From positions 1 to 7,071 of the forward strand of contig CAZVSC010000086.1 of assembly GCA_964629325.1 (NCBI GenBank): a stretch of DNA of 7,071 nucleotides, given 5' to 3'. Shown here piece after piece: positions 1 through 6,033 of this stretch. The notes under the pieces are model-generated. The model ran no database searches. It was not told the DNA's origin and was given only the letters and a program-made list of their open reading frames with translations. Each line of letters begins with the position of its first letter. The first letter of the stretch is position 1. The translations under genes and the position numbers were made by a program. Source of the stretch: Eutrophocola sp964629325. GTDB lineage: Bacteria; Pseudomonadota; Gammaproteobacteria; Pseudomonadales; Pseudohongiellaceae.

Positions 1-47
1 TTTATCCCTTTATCGGTTTATCCCTTTATCGGTTTATCCCTTTATCG
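1..47. repeat. TTTATC-type tandem iteron repeat (partial element at window edge)
   Basis: The stretch consists of 8-nt units alternating TTTATCCC and TTTATCGG, giving nearly three copies of a 16-nt period. The array stops 2 nt before the stop codon of the minus-strand aminotransferase gene. The same units form the flank of the palindromic elements at 4539-4604 and 6924-7019, so this is probably the tail of a further copy whose body lies beyond the left edge. On the minus strand it would be the start of the aminotransferase mRNA 3' untranslated region. Its function is unknown. Confidence 0.85.
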
Positions 48-49
48 AA

Positions 50-1222
50 TCACTTGGCCAAAAAATCCATCGCCGCCTGTACTCCACCCTTCTTGAAAGG
101 AACCTGCGCAATTTCCAATCCCATTTCCACCCCGCCCAGCGTCCCGATGAGCGACAGGTCGTTGAAGTCGCCGATGTGGCCGATACGAAACACCTTGCCC
201 TTCACCTTGCCGAGGCCGGTGCCGAGGGACATGTTGAACTTGTCCAGGATGATGCCGCGCAGCGCGTCGGCGTCATGGTCGCCCGGCATCAGCACCGCGG
301 TGGTGGAATTCGAATACGCCTTGTCATCGAGACACAGGTTCTCGAGCTGCCAGGCGTCGAGCGCCGCCCGCGTCGCTTTCGCGAAACGCCTGTGGCGGGC
401 GAAGACGTTGTCGAGGCCTTCTTCGGCCAGCATGTCCAGGGCCTCGTCCAGGCCGTACAGCAAATTGGTGGCTGGCGTGTACGGGAAGTAGCCGCGCGCG
501 TTGTTGGCCAGCATCTCGTCCCAGCGCCAGTAGGAATGATGGGCGATGGATTCTTTCGAAGCGGCCAGCGCCTTCTCGCTCACCGCGTTGAAACACAATC
601 CCGGCGGCAGCATCAGGCCCTTCTGCGAGGCGCTGACGCACACGTCCACGCCCCACTCGTCGAAACGGAAATCGGAACAGGCCAGCGACGATACCGCGTC
701 CACCATGTACAGCGCCGGGTGACCGGCGGCGTCGATGGCCTTGCGTATGCCTTTTATATCGCTGTTGATGCCGGTGGAGGTTTCCGTGTGCACGGCGCAC
801 ACTGCCTTGATGGCCTTACCGGAATCGGCTTTGAGCTTTTCCTCAACGGCATCCAGGTCGACCCCGTGGCGCCAGTCACCTGGCACGAAGTCCACAGCCA
901 GGCCCAGCTTCACCGCCACGTTCTTCCACAGGGTAGCGAAGTGGCCGGTCTCGAAGGCAAGCACCTTGTCGCCGGGCGACAGGGTGTTGAGCAGGGACGA
1001 TTCCCAACCGCCGGTGCCGGACGCCGGGTAGATGATCACGGGCTGTTTGGTCTTGAAGACCTGGCGCAGCTTTTCCTGCACACGGTTGGCGAGCAGCGGA
1101 AACTCCGGGCCGCGGTGATCGATTACGGGCTGCGCCATGGCGCGCAGCACACGGTCCGGCACGTTGGACGGACCGGGGATCTGCAGGAAATGCCTGCCGG
1201 GTTGGTATGTACTATTTGGCAT
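50..1222 (-). CDS. Class V glyoxylate aminotransferase (serine/alanine/aspartate-glyoxylate type)
   Basis: This 390-residue PLP enzyme of aminotransferase class V is full length for the family. It would transfer an amino group from serine, alanine or aspartate to glyoxylate, giving glycine, in the cytoplasm; no signal peptide is seen. Visible family marks are the N-terminal IPGPSNVP (15-22), the PLP-phosphate loop SGTGG (68-72), HTETSTG (145-151), the ring-nitrogen aspartate in MVDAVSS (D175), the Schiff-base lysine in SASQKGL (K201) and the carboxylate-binding arginine in FRIGHIG (R346). The family match is strong, but the amino donor cannot be read from sequence; SgaA-like and BhcA-like enzymes both fit. 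The ATG at 1222 is the only plausible start, yet no clear Shine-Dalgarno precedes it and a REP hairpin ends 10 nt upstream. It is the last gene of a run with the sulfatase and NIPSNAP genes, 54 bp after the latter. Confidence 0.93.
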   Translation of the reverse strand: MPNSTYQPGRHFLQIPGPSNVPDRVLRAMAQPVIDHRGPEFPLLANRVQEKLRQVFKTKQPVIIYPASGTGGWESSLLNTLSPGDKVLAFETGHFATLWKNVAVKLGLAVDFVPGDWRHGVDLDAVEEKLKADSGKAIKAVCAVHTETSTGINSDIKGIRKAIDAAGHPALYMVDAVSSLACSDFRFDEWGVDVCVSASQKGLMLPPGLCFNAVSEKALAASKESIAHHSYWRWDEMLANNARGYFPYTPATNLLYGLDEALDMLAEEGLDNVFARHRRFAKATRAALDAWQLENLCLDDKAYSNSTTAVLMPGDHDADALRGIILDKFNMSLGTGLGKVKGKVFRIGHIGDFNDLSLIGTLGGVEMGLEIAQVPFKKGGVQAAMDFLAK

Positions 1223-1232
1223 AAATGGTTTT

Positions 1233-1268
1233 GTCGGATGGCGGCCCTTCGGACCCTATCCGACCTAC
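1233..1268 (-). repeat. GTAG-headed REP hairpin, copy 1
   Basis: On the minus strand the element begins GTAG and then forms a hairpin. The outer stem is GTCGGAT (1258-1264) paired with ATCCGAC (1233-1239), with an imperfect GC-rich inner stem. It matches the copies at 1846-1878 and 5991-6026 in head, stem and orientation. It starts 8 nt after the NIPSNAP stop codon and ends 10 nt before the aminotransferase ATG, nearly filling the 54-bp gap. Sequence and layout resemble enterobacterial and pseudomonad REP elements, which are mobilised by RAYT (TnpA-REP) transposases; no such gene is in the window. Confidence 0.85.
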
Positions 1269-1276
1269 ATCCTTCG

Positions 1277-1774
1277 TTACTTCAGGTCGGAATAATCGGT
1301 GGCGCTCATGTAAAACACCTCCGGACGCATCAGCGGCACATTGTACTTGGTGCGCAGGGCTTCCCAGGCCGGGTCGGCGGCGAAATCACGCCACACCTGG
1401 TCGCGATGGGCCAGGTCGCGGTACGCCAGCATCCAGATCAGGGTGTTGGGGCGCGCATTGTCCTGCCAGACCCCGATCACGTCGGCGCCGTGCTTCTCGA
1501 AGATGGCCACTTCCTCTTCACGGAAGCGCTGGTGCAGTTCATCGATGCCGCCTTCGAAATCGCCCTGGCCGGCGCGCTCCGGGTCGGCGGTGTACATGCG
1601 CAGTTCGAAACAGCGGGCATTGGCGTCGACGTTGGCGGAAAACCCGGCGGACAACTGCCCGGCCGGACCGCAGGGCGGTATCGCCGGCGCCTGCGCGCTG
1701 GCGGAAAGGCTGGTCAGGGCGGCAGCAGCCAGGATGGCGACGCCGGTAATGCTTTTAATGATGTTGGTTTTCAT
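1277..1774 (-). CDS. Secreted NIPSNAP-family protein
   Basis: A 165-residue protein with an N-terminal signal peptide: Lys at positions 2 and 7, a hydrophobic core at about 10-23, and probable cleavage after A27 or A29. The mature part holds a NIPSNAP-type domain, a dimeric alpha/beta-barrel-like ferredoxin fold, at about 54-163. It opens with CFELRMYTADPER (55-67), continues with a helix at about 75-95, and then an IGVWQD strand (100-105). Cys35 and Cys55 could form a disulfide after export. Biochemical roles of bacterial NIPSNAP proteins are poorly defined, so no reaction is assigned. The ATG at 1774 is chosen over an in-frame ATG at 1789 because a good Shine-Dalgarno (AAGGGAA, about 1780-1786) lies just upstream of it and the resulting N-terminus is a typical signal peptide. 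The gene lies 112 bp after the sulfatase and 54 bp before the aminotransferase, probably in one transcription unit. Confidence 0.85.
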   Translation of the reverse strand: MKTNIIKSITGVAILAAAALTSLSASAQAPAIPPCGPAGQLSAGFSANVDANARCFELRMYTADPERAGQGDFEGGIDELHQRFREEEVAIFEKHGADVIGVWQDNARPNTLIWMLAYRDLAHRDQVWRDFAADPAWEALRTKYNVPLMRPEVFYMSATDYSDLK

Positions 1775-1845
1775 TGTTGTTCCCTTCATGGTTATCGTGT
1801 CGGCAGACCGCCTGCCTTATTCGTTGATCCTTTCTCGTCAGCAAT

Positions 1846-1878
1846 GTCGGATGCGGGCTTCGCCCTTATCCGACCTAC
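1846..1878 (-). repeat. GTAG-headed REP hairpin, copy 2
   Basis: This is the cleanest of the three copies. The outer stem GTCGGAT (1846-1852) pairs with ATCCGAC (1868-1874), and the inner stem GGGC (1855-1858) pairs with GCCC (1862-1865) around a 3-nt loop. The GTAG head on the minus strand lies 8 nt after the sulfatase stop codon. The rest of the gap to the NIPSNAP start (1775-1845) shows only a short 5-bp hairpin (1802-1806 with 1812-1816) and the NIPSNAP ribosome binding site. Confidence 0.88.
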
Positions 1879-1886
1879 TCATACCT

Positions 1887-3506
1887 CTACATAGATGTTC
1901 GCGTTTCCGCGACCTCGACCAGCCGGCAATAATGCCAGGATTCGTCCGCGGGGGTCCACGCGCCGCTGGCGTAGGCCGCGCAGCTCTGCGGTATGGCCAG
2001 CGGGTATTCTTCCAGCGGATCCATGGTGAGGTCGTAGAACTCGCAGGCCTCCGTGTTCACGCCGCCGATGCAGACGATCTTGTGCGTGGCGTTGCGCGCA
2101 CCGAAGTGCAGCGTGCCGCCGGTCATCAGGTTGGACGTTTCGGTGAGCAGGTAGCCGGCATCGGGATCGCGCACGTGTTCCGCCTCGCTGTGCAGGATCG
2201 GTGTCAGCGACACCGCATCCAGCGCCAGCATGCCGGTGCCGTCTCCGTTGGACACTTCGCCGGGGGTGGCCACGCCGGCCAGCGACAGCGAGGTCGGGAA
2301 CAGGTCGGCCGCGCTGGCAAATTCCTCGCTGCGCCCGGCGGCGATGCCCGGACCGCGCACGATCATCGGCACGCGCACGCCGCTTTCATAGGCGGTGCCC
2401 TTGCCGCGGCCGTCGCGGGTGATGTACATGTTGTCGATGAAGTCCAGATTGGGACGCTGGTACATGGGGGTGCCGTTGTCACCGATGTAAATGACGACGG
2501 TGTTGTCATCGACCGCATCGACGGCCTCTAAAAGCTTGCCGACCACGGTGTCGAGCGCGTTGGTCATGGCGCGCATCTGCGTTTCGCCGGAACAGGTGCC
2601 GTAGTCCTGGGTGCCGTAGTTGGCGCCGCAGGCCTCGATCTGCGCCCGGGTTTCCGTGTTCAGGGTATCGGGGTTCGGCACCGCCATCTGCGTGGGCGCC
2701 GAAGCACGCGTGGCATGGGACAGATTGAAGGCCACCCAGGCGAACCAGGGTTTGTCGGGATCGGCTGCTTCGTTGGCTTCTATCCACTCGATGGCGTCGG
2801 CGATTTTGACGACGGGCGCGAAGGTGGTCGGCGCGATGCCGGGCAACGATTTCGTTGGCGGTATTTCGGTGCGCCACTCGCCGGCCGGCGTGCTGTCGTC
2901 CTGGATCTCGTAATCGTAGTCCCAGAACGTGTTCAGCGCGGCGTGCATGTTGCCCTTGAACAGGTCGAAGCCGGCTTCCTTGGGTTTCATGCCCGGATAG
3001 CTGACGTCCTGCCCGGGCAGGCCGGCCATGTGCCACTTGCCGAACACGGCGGTGGCGTACCCGCCCTGCTCTTTCAGCATCTTCACGAAGGACGTATGGT
3101 TCTGCGACAGGGCGTCGGCATACGTGAACACGTGCGTGGCGGAATACAGGCCGGTAAGGATGGAGGCGCGGGTGGGCGAACAGAACGGGTGCGCCCACAC
3201 GTTGGTGAAGACCATGCCCTCCTGCGCGAAGGTGTCGAGCACCGGTGTCGAGGCGGGGCTGCCGGCGATGGCGGAATAATTCGGGTGGTTCCAGCCGTTG
3301 GGACCGTACTGTCCGACAAGATCGTCGATCATGCCCGGCGCCATGCCGGTGGTGACGTCGAGGCCGACGTCGTCGGAAATGATGAGCAGGATATTCGGTG
3401 GCGGCGCCTGCACGACCTCGACGGACTCCATGGCGGCCTCATCCTGCCCTGAGCAGGCGGCCAGCAGCAGCATGGCAGGCGTCAGCAAGGTGAACGGTCG
3501 CGGCAT
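1887..3506 (-). CDS. Lipoprotein arylsulfatase-family sulfatase (Cys-type)
   Basis: A 539-residue sulfatase predicted to hydrolyse a sulfate ester; the substrate cannot be told. The N-terminus is a lipoprotein signal with lipobox LAAC (15-18), so lipid is expected on Cys18. Catalytic marks follow the sulfatase fold: metal ligands D45-D46 in ISDDVG, the CxPxR motif CSPTR (109-113) whose Cys109 should become formylglycine, GKWH (156-159), H264 in LSHATR, and GDNG (342-345) followed by GKGTAYESGVRVP (368-380). Cys109 needs a formylglycine-generating enzyme, which is not encoded here. Residues about 51-88, between the first metal site and the STPVLDTFAQEG segment, are longer than in textbook arylsulfatases. 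The ATG at 3506 is preferred to a GTG at 3533: it gives a compact lipoprotein signal, has GAGGGG upstream, and the GTG lies only a few bases inside the transcript predicted from the promoter at 3546-3574. It is the first gene of the minus-strand run. Confidence 0.93.
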   Translation of the reverse strand: MPRPFTLLTPAMLLLAACSGQDEAAMESVEVVQAPPPNILLIISDDVGLDVTTGMAPGMIDDLVGQYGPNGWNHPNYSAIAGSPASTPVLDTFAQEGMVFTNVWAHPFCSPTRASILTGLYSATHVFTYADALSQNHTSFVKMLKEQGGYATAVFGKWHMAGLPGQDVSYPGMKPKEAGFDLFKGNMHAALNTFWDYDYEIQDDSTPAGEWRTEIPPTKSLPGIAPTTFAPVVKIADAIEWIEANEAADPDKPWFAWVAFNLSHATRASAPTQMAVPNPDTLNTETRAQIEACGANYGTQDYGTCSGETQMRAMTNALDTVVGKLLEAVDAVDDNTVVIYIGDNGTPMYQRPNLDFIDNMYITRDGRGKGTAYESGVRVPMIVRGPGIAAGRSEEFASAADLFPTSLSLAGVATPGEVSNGDGTGMLALDAVSLTPILHSEAEHVRDPDAGYLLTETSNLMTGGTLHFGARNATHKIVCIGGVNTEACEFYDLTMDPLEEYPLAIPQSCAAYASGAWTPADESWHYCRLVEVAETRTSM

Positions 3507-3545
3507 GGGGGAGCCCCTCTTATTATCAGGCACAGCAGGAGGGGC

Positions 3546-3574
3546 AGTATATGAAGCCCGCTGTCCGGTGTACA
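3546..3574 (-). promoter_or_regulatory. Candidate sigma70 promoter for the sulfatase run
   Basis: On the minus strand, a -10 element TATACT (3551-3546) lies exactly 17 nt from TGTACA (3574-3569), which matches four of six consensus -35 bases. Transcription would start near 3539, about 33 nt before the sulfatase ATG. The -35 hexamer is its own reverse complement and is shared with the divergent promoter. Confidence 0.55.
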
Positions 3575-3582
3575 GGCCGGAC
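3563..3582. promoter_or_regulatory. Candidate operator over the shared -35 element
   Basis: The inverted repeat GTCCGG (3563-3568) and CCGGAC (3577-3582) is perfect over 6+6 bases with an 8-nt spacer. The spacer contains the palindromic TGTACA. A dimeric regulator bound here would cover the -35 region of both divergent promoters. No regulator gene is in the window, so this is inferred from symmetry and position only. Confidence 0.45.
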
Positions 3583-3597
3583 CCTGCCGCCTATACT
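3569..3597 (+). promoter_or_regulatory. Candidate sigma70 promoter for the PAL-like gene
   Basis: On the plus strand, TGTACA (3569-3574) lies exactly 17 nt from a -10 element TATACT (3592-3597). Transcription would start near 3604, leaving a leader of about 27 nt that contains the Shine-Dalgarno AGAGGAA (3618-3624). It mirrors the sulfatase promoter: same -35 hexamer, same spacer length, same -10 hexamer. Confidence 0.55.
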
Positions 3598-3630
3598 CCG
3601 GCCATCAACTTCCCGCCAGAGGAATCCACC

Positions 3631-4527
3631 ATGACCCGACTGCTGCTCTGTTTCACCCTTTTCCTGGGTGTTGCCGCCACCGCCCAGCCCGAAGGCGCGC
3701 CCAACCAGAATCCCGAGCAAAACTACACGCGAGATGCCAACTGGGCCCATAACGACGGCAACTGGAACGGCAACACGTCCTGGGTCACCACGGACGGCAA
3801 GGGGCATGTCTATGTGCTCACCCGCGCCAAACCCTACGTACGCATCTACACCACCGGCGGCGACTTCGTGCAGTCCTGGAGCGGCCAGGAGGAGATCGGC
3901 AGCGCCCACAGCATCACCATCGATGCCCAAGGCAATGCCTGGATCAGCGACTCGGCGCGCCATGTCATCCGCAAGTACGATGGCGACGGCAACCTGCTCA
4001 TGACCCTGGGCACGCCAGATGCACCCGGCGACAACGACACGCGTGATCATTTCAACCAGCCCAACCACGTTTTCATACATGCAGACGGCGACATCTATGT
4101 CTCGGACGGCTACGTGAATTCCCGTATCGTGCATTTCGCGCCAGACGGCACCTTCAAACGCATCATCGGCGGCAAGGGCGGCCCGCGCGACGGCGAGTTC
4201 CAGGCCGTGCATGGCGTGGCGGTGGCGGACGATGGCCGCATCATCACCAACGACAGCGAGAACTTCCGCATGAACGTATTCGACAGGGACGGCAACTTCC
4301 TCGAAGCCTGGCCTTACGTGTCGCGGGGCGGCATCGAGATCGTCAACGACCGGATCTATGTCAGTGACGTGAACGAAGGCGAGGTAAACATCCTGACGCT
4401 GGATGGCGAGCTGATCGATACCGCGTACGCACCGCGGGCACACGGACTGGGCGTCGACACCGACGGGACCATCTATACGTCGGGGGCATCGAGGATGACG
4501 GTTTGGAAGTTAACGCCGAAGGAATAG
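3631..4527 (+). CDS. Secreted six-bladed NHL beta-propeller, PAL-like lyase
   Basis: A 298-residue exported protein with a signal peptide (hydrophobic 4-16, likely cleavage near ATA-Q, residues 16-19). The rest is six NHL-type blades at about 48-84, 90-127, 131-172, 180-218, 221-255 and 259-296. It resembles the catalytic core of animal peptidyl-alpha-hydroxyglycine alpha-amidating lyase (PAL), which splits peptidyl-hydroxyglycine into a peptide amide and glyoxylate. From remembered PAL sequences, the three zinc histidines correspond to H93 (AHSITID), H194 (VHGVAVAD) and H271 (AHGLGVD). The active-site tyrosine corresponds to Y161 in YVSDGYVNSRIV, the most PAL-like stretch. The arginine of PAL ADREN appears as S209 (NDSEN). 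No partner monooxygenase domain is present. The true bacterial substrate is unknown. The ATG at 3631 is set by AGAGGAA 6 nt upstream and by the signal peptide; an open frame extends farther upstream but crosses the promoter region. It is transcribed divergently from the sulfatase. Confidence 0.85.
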   Translation: MTRLLLCFTLFLGVAATAQPEGAPNQNPEQNYTRDANWAHNDGNWNGNTSWVTTDGKGHVYVLTRAKPYVRIYTTGGDFVQSWSGQEEIGSAHSITIDAQGNAWISDSARHVIRKYDGDGNLLMTLGTPDAPGDNDTRDHFNQPNHVFIHADGDIYVSDGYVNSRIVHFAPDGTFKRIIGGKGGPRDGEFQAVHGVAVADDGRIITNDSENFRMNVFDRDGNFLEAWPYVSRGGIEIVNDRIYVSDVNEGEVNILTLDGELIDTAYAPRAHGLGVDTDGTIYTSGASRMTVWKLTPKE

Positions 4528-4538
4528 ATCCAGGATTA

Positions 4539-4604
4539 AGGGGTAAAGCGTAAATAAACACGTTGACTGGAAAATTTACGCTTTATCCCTTTATCGGTTT
4601 ATCG
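4539..4604. repeat. Palindromic TTTATC element between convergent genes
   Basis: The arms 4539-4555 and 4574-4590 can pair over 17 bp with one G-T wobble, around an 18-nt loop. After the right arm come further TTTATC units up to 4604, directly against the manB stop codon. Loop and right arm match, in reverse complement, the copy at 6924-7019; the shared loop core is AAACACGTT. It fills most of the 77-bp gap between the convergent PAL-like and manB genes. A strong hairpin there could separate the two transcripts. There is no T-tract directly after either side of the stem, so it is not a standard intrinsic terminator. Confidence 0.8.
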
Positions 4605-5951
4605 TCATTTCATAAGAGCCAGCAGCTCTTCGGTCTTCTGCTCCATCAAACGTTTATCCCCCCTCGACTCCACATTCAGACGGATGACCGGCTCGGTGTT
4701 GGACATGCGCAGGTTGAAGCGCCAGTCGGGGAAACTGACGCTGACGCCGTCGGTGTGGTCCACATCCACGGCATCTTTCTTGTACTTATCCAGCACCTTG
4801 GCGATAACCGCCTTGGCATCCCCGACCTCGCGATTGATCTCGCCGCTGGCGGGATACCGCGCGATGCATTCCTCGACGAGCGCCGACAACGGCTTGCCGG
4901 TTTCGCACATGATCTCCAGCACCAGCAACCAGGGCACCATGCCGCTGTCGCAGTAGTAGAAATCACGGAAGTAATGATGCGCGCTCATCTCGCCGCCGTA
5001 GACGGCATCCACTTCACGCATCTTTTCCTTGATGAAGGCGTGGCCGGACTTGGACTGCACCGCCTCACCACCGTTGGCCGCGACCACGGCCTGCGTATTC
5101 CAGACCAGGCGGGGGTCATGGATGATCCTGCTGCCCGGATGTTTTTTCAGGAAGCTCTCGGCCAGCAGGCCGACGATGTAGTAACCCTCGACAAAACCGC
5201 CCTTCTCGTCGAAGAAGAAGCAGCGGTCGAAATCGCCGTCCCAGGCGATAGCCACATCGGCGCCCGCTTCCAGCAACCTGTCCCTGGTTGGCTGGCGGTT
5301 CTCCGGCAGCAGCGGATTGGGAATGCCGTTGGGGAAATTGCCGTCAGGCTCGTGGAACATCTTGATGAACTCGAACGGCAGGTGCGCCTGCAGCAAATCG
5401 ATCACCGGTCCTGCGCCGCCGTTGCCGGCATTGCACACTACCTTGAGCGGCTTGAGTTTGTTCACGTCGATATAGGACAACAGGTGCTTGATGTAGTCCT
5501 TCTTCACATCCACCAGGGTGTTGCTGCCCCTGTGCGCGGCCATATCGAATTCGTTTTGTTCCGCCAGCTTGCGGATATCCTCCAGACCGGTATCAGCGCT
5601 GACGGGTTTGGAGTTTTCACGGACGAACTTGATGCCGTTGTAATCCTTCGGGTTGTGGCTGGCCGTGACACAGATGCCGCCGCCAACGCCGAGGAAGCTG
5701 GTGGCGAAATAGATTTCCTCGGTGCCGCACTGGCCGATGTTCTGCACATCGACGCCGGAATCGGTGAGACCGCGGGACAGCGCTGCGCACAGCGACTTGC
5801 TGCTCAGGCGGATGTCGTAACCTACGACGACTTCTTTCGGCTGGATGAAGGCAGCGTAGGCCTGGCCGATACGATAGGCGATGTCCTCGTTGAGCTGGTC
5901 GGGGATGCGACCGCGCACGTCATAGGCTTTGAAACAGGTGATTTCCTGCAA
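4605..5951 (-). CDS. manB: Phosphomannomutase (ManB/CpsG type)
   Basis: A 448-residue alpha-D-phosphohexomutase that interconverts mannose-6-phosphate and mannose-1-phosphate in the cytoplasm, feeding GDP-mannose synthesis. It resembles E. coli CpsG nearly end to end, from TCFKAYDVRG (5-14) to RLNVESRGD (424-432). Catalytic marks are TASHNP (96-101, phosphoserine S98), the magnesium loop DGDFDR (238-243), the sugar loop GEMSAHHYF (320-328) and the phosphate loop MSNTEPVIR (416-424). Some relatives also act on phosphoglucose, so dual activity is possible. The start is placed at a TTG (5951): AAGGAG lies 7 nt upstream (5959-5964) and the resulting N-terminus MQEITCFKAYD aligns with CpsG. An in-frame ATG at 5990 would add 13 residues, but it directly abuts a REP hairpin and has no ribosome binding site. 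Still longer reading runs through the REP into galU. It lies 82 bp after galU and is likely cotranscribed with it. Confidence 0.95.
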   Translation of the reverse strand: MQEITCFKAYDVRGRIPDQLNEDIAYRIGQAYAAFIQPKEVVVGYDIRLSSKSLCAALSRGLTDSGVDVQNIGQCGTEEIYFATSFLGVGGGICVTASHNPKDYNGIKFVRENSKPVSADTGLEDIRKLAEQNEFDMAAHRGSNTLVDVKKDYIKHLLSYIDVNKLKPLKVVCNAGNGGAGPVIDLLQAHLPFEFIKMFHEPDGNFPNGIPNPLLPENRQPTRDRLLEAGADVAIAWDGDFDRCFFFDEKGGFVEGYYIVGLLAESFLKKHPGSRIIHDPRLVWNTQAVVAANGGEAVQSKSGHAFIKEKMREVDAVYGGEMSAHHYFRDFYYCDSGMVPWLLVLEIMCETGKPLSALVEECIARYPASGEINREVGDAKAVIAKVLDKYKKDAVDVDHTDGVSVSFPDWRFNLRMSNTEPVIRLNVESRGDKRLMEQKTEELLALMK

Positions 5952-5958
5952 TTCAGCA

Positions 5959-5964
5959 CTCCTT
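5959..5964 (-). promoter_or_regulatory. Shine-Dalgarno that sets a TTG start for manB
   Basis: AAGGAG on the minus strand with 7 nt to TTG at 5951. It is a near-perfect match to the anti-Shine-Dalgarno and is the only good ribosome binding site near the manB N-terminus. It decides for the TTG over the ATG at 5990. Confidence 0.75.
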
Positions 5965-5990
5965 GTAGTTACTTCTTTGACATTTTCCAT

Positions 5991-6026
5991 GTCGGATGGC
6001 GGCCCTTCTGGCCTTACCCGACCTAC
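5991..6026 (-). repeat. GTAG-headed REP hairpin, copy 3
   Basis: On the minus strand the element starts GTAG, 7 nt after the galU stop codon. It folds through GTCGGGT (6020-6026 side) against the GTCGGAT arm (5991-5997, imperfect), with an inner GGCC (6001-6004) to GGCC (6010-6013) stem. The outer stem carries a G-T pair, unlike copies 1 and 2, so it has drifted slightly. It fills nearly half of the 82-bp galU-manB gap. Confidence 0.85.
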
Positions 6027-6033
6027 AGCAGGT

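Noticed and set aside
1..47. CRISPR array or origin iterons
   Set aside because: The units are contiguous 8/16-mers with no unique spacers, so this is not CRISPR. No DnaA-box cluster or replication gene is nearby.
1818..1845. Promoter for the NIPSNAP gene (TTGCTG, 17 nt, AATAAG on the minus strand)
   Set aside because: Only 3 of 6 and 4 of 6 consensus matches; too weak to list as a feature.
176..1894. 572-codon open frame on the plus strand
   Set aside because: It is antisense to the aminotransferase and NIPSNAP genes, both of which have clear family motifs. Its translation is rich in His, Arg, Gln and Val with no recognisable domain, as expected of a shadow frame in GC-rich DNA.
3507..3533. 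GTG start at 3533 for the sulfatase
   Set aside because: It adds nine polar residues before the lipoprotein signal, lies only a few bases from the predicted transcript start, and has no ribosome site.
3526..4443. 305-codon open frame on the minus strand
   Set aside because: It is antisense to the PAL-like gene and runs through the divergent promoter region; its composition is shadow-like.
4539..4604. Classical intrinsic terminator between the convergent genes
   Set aside because: The hairpin is strong but its stem is AT-rich with a long loop, and no T-tract follows directly on either strand. It is listed as a repeat with a possible role at transcript ends.
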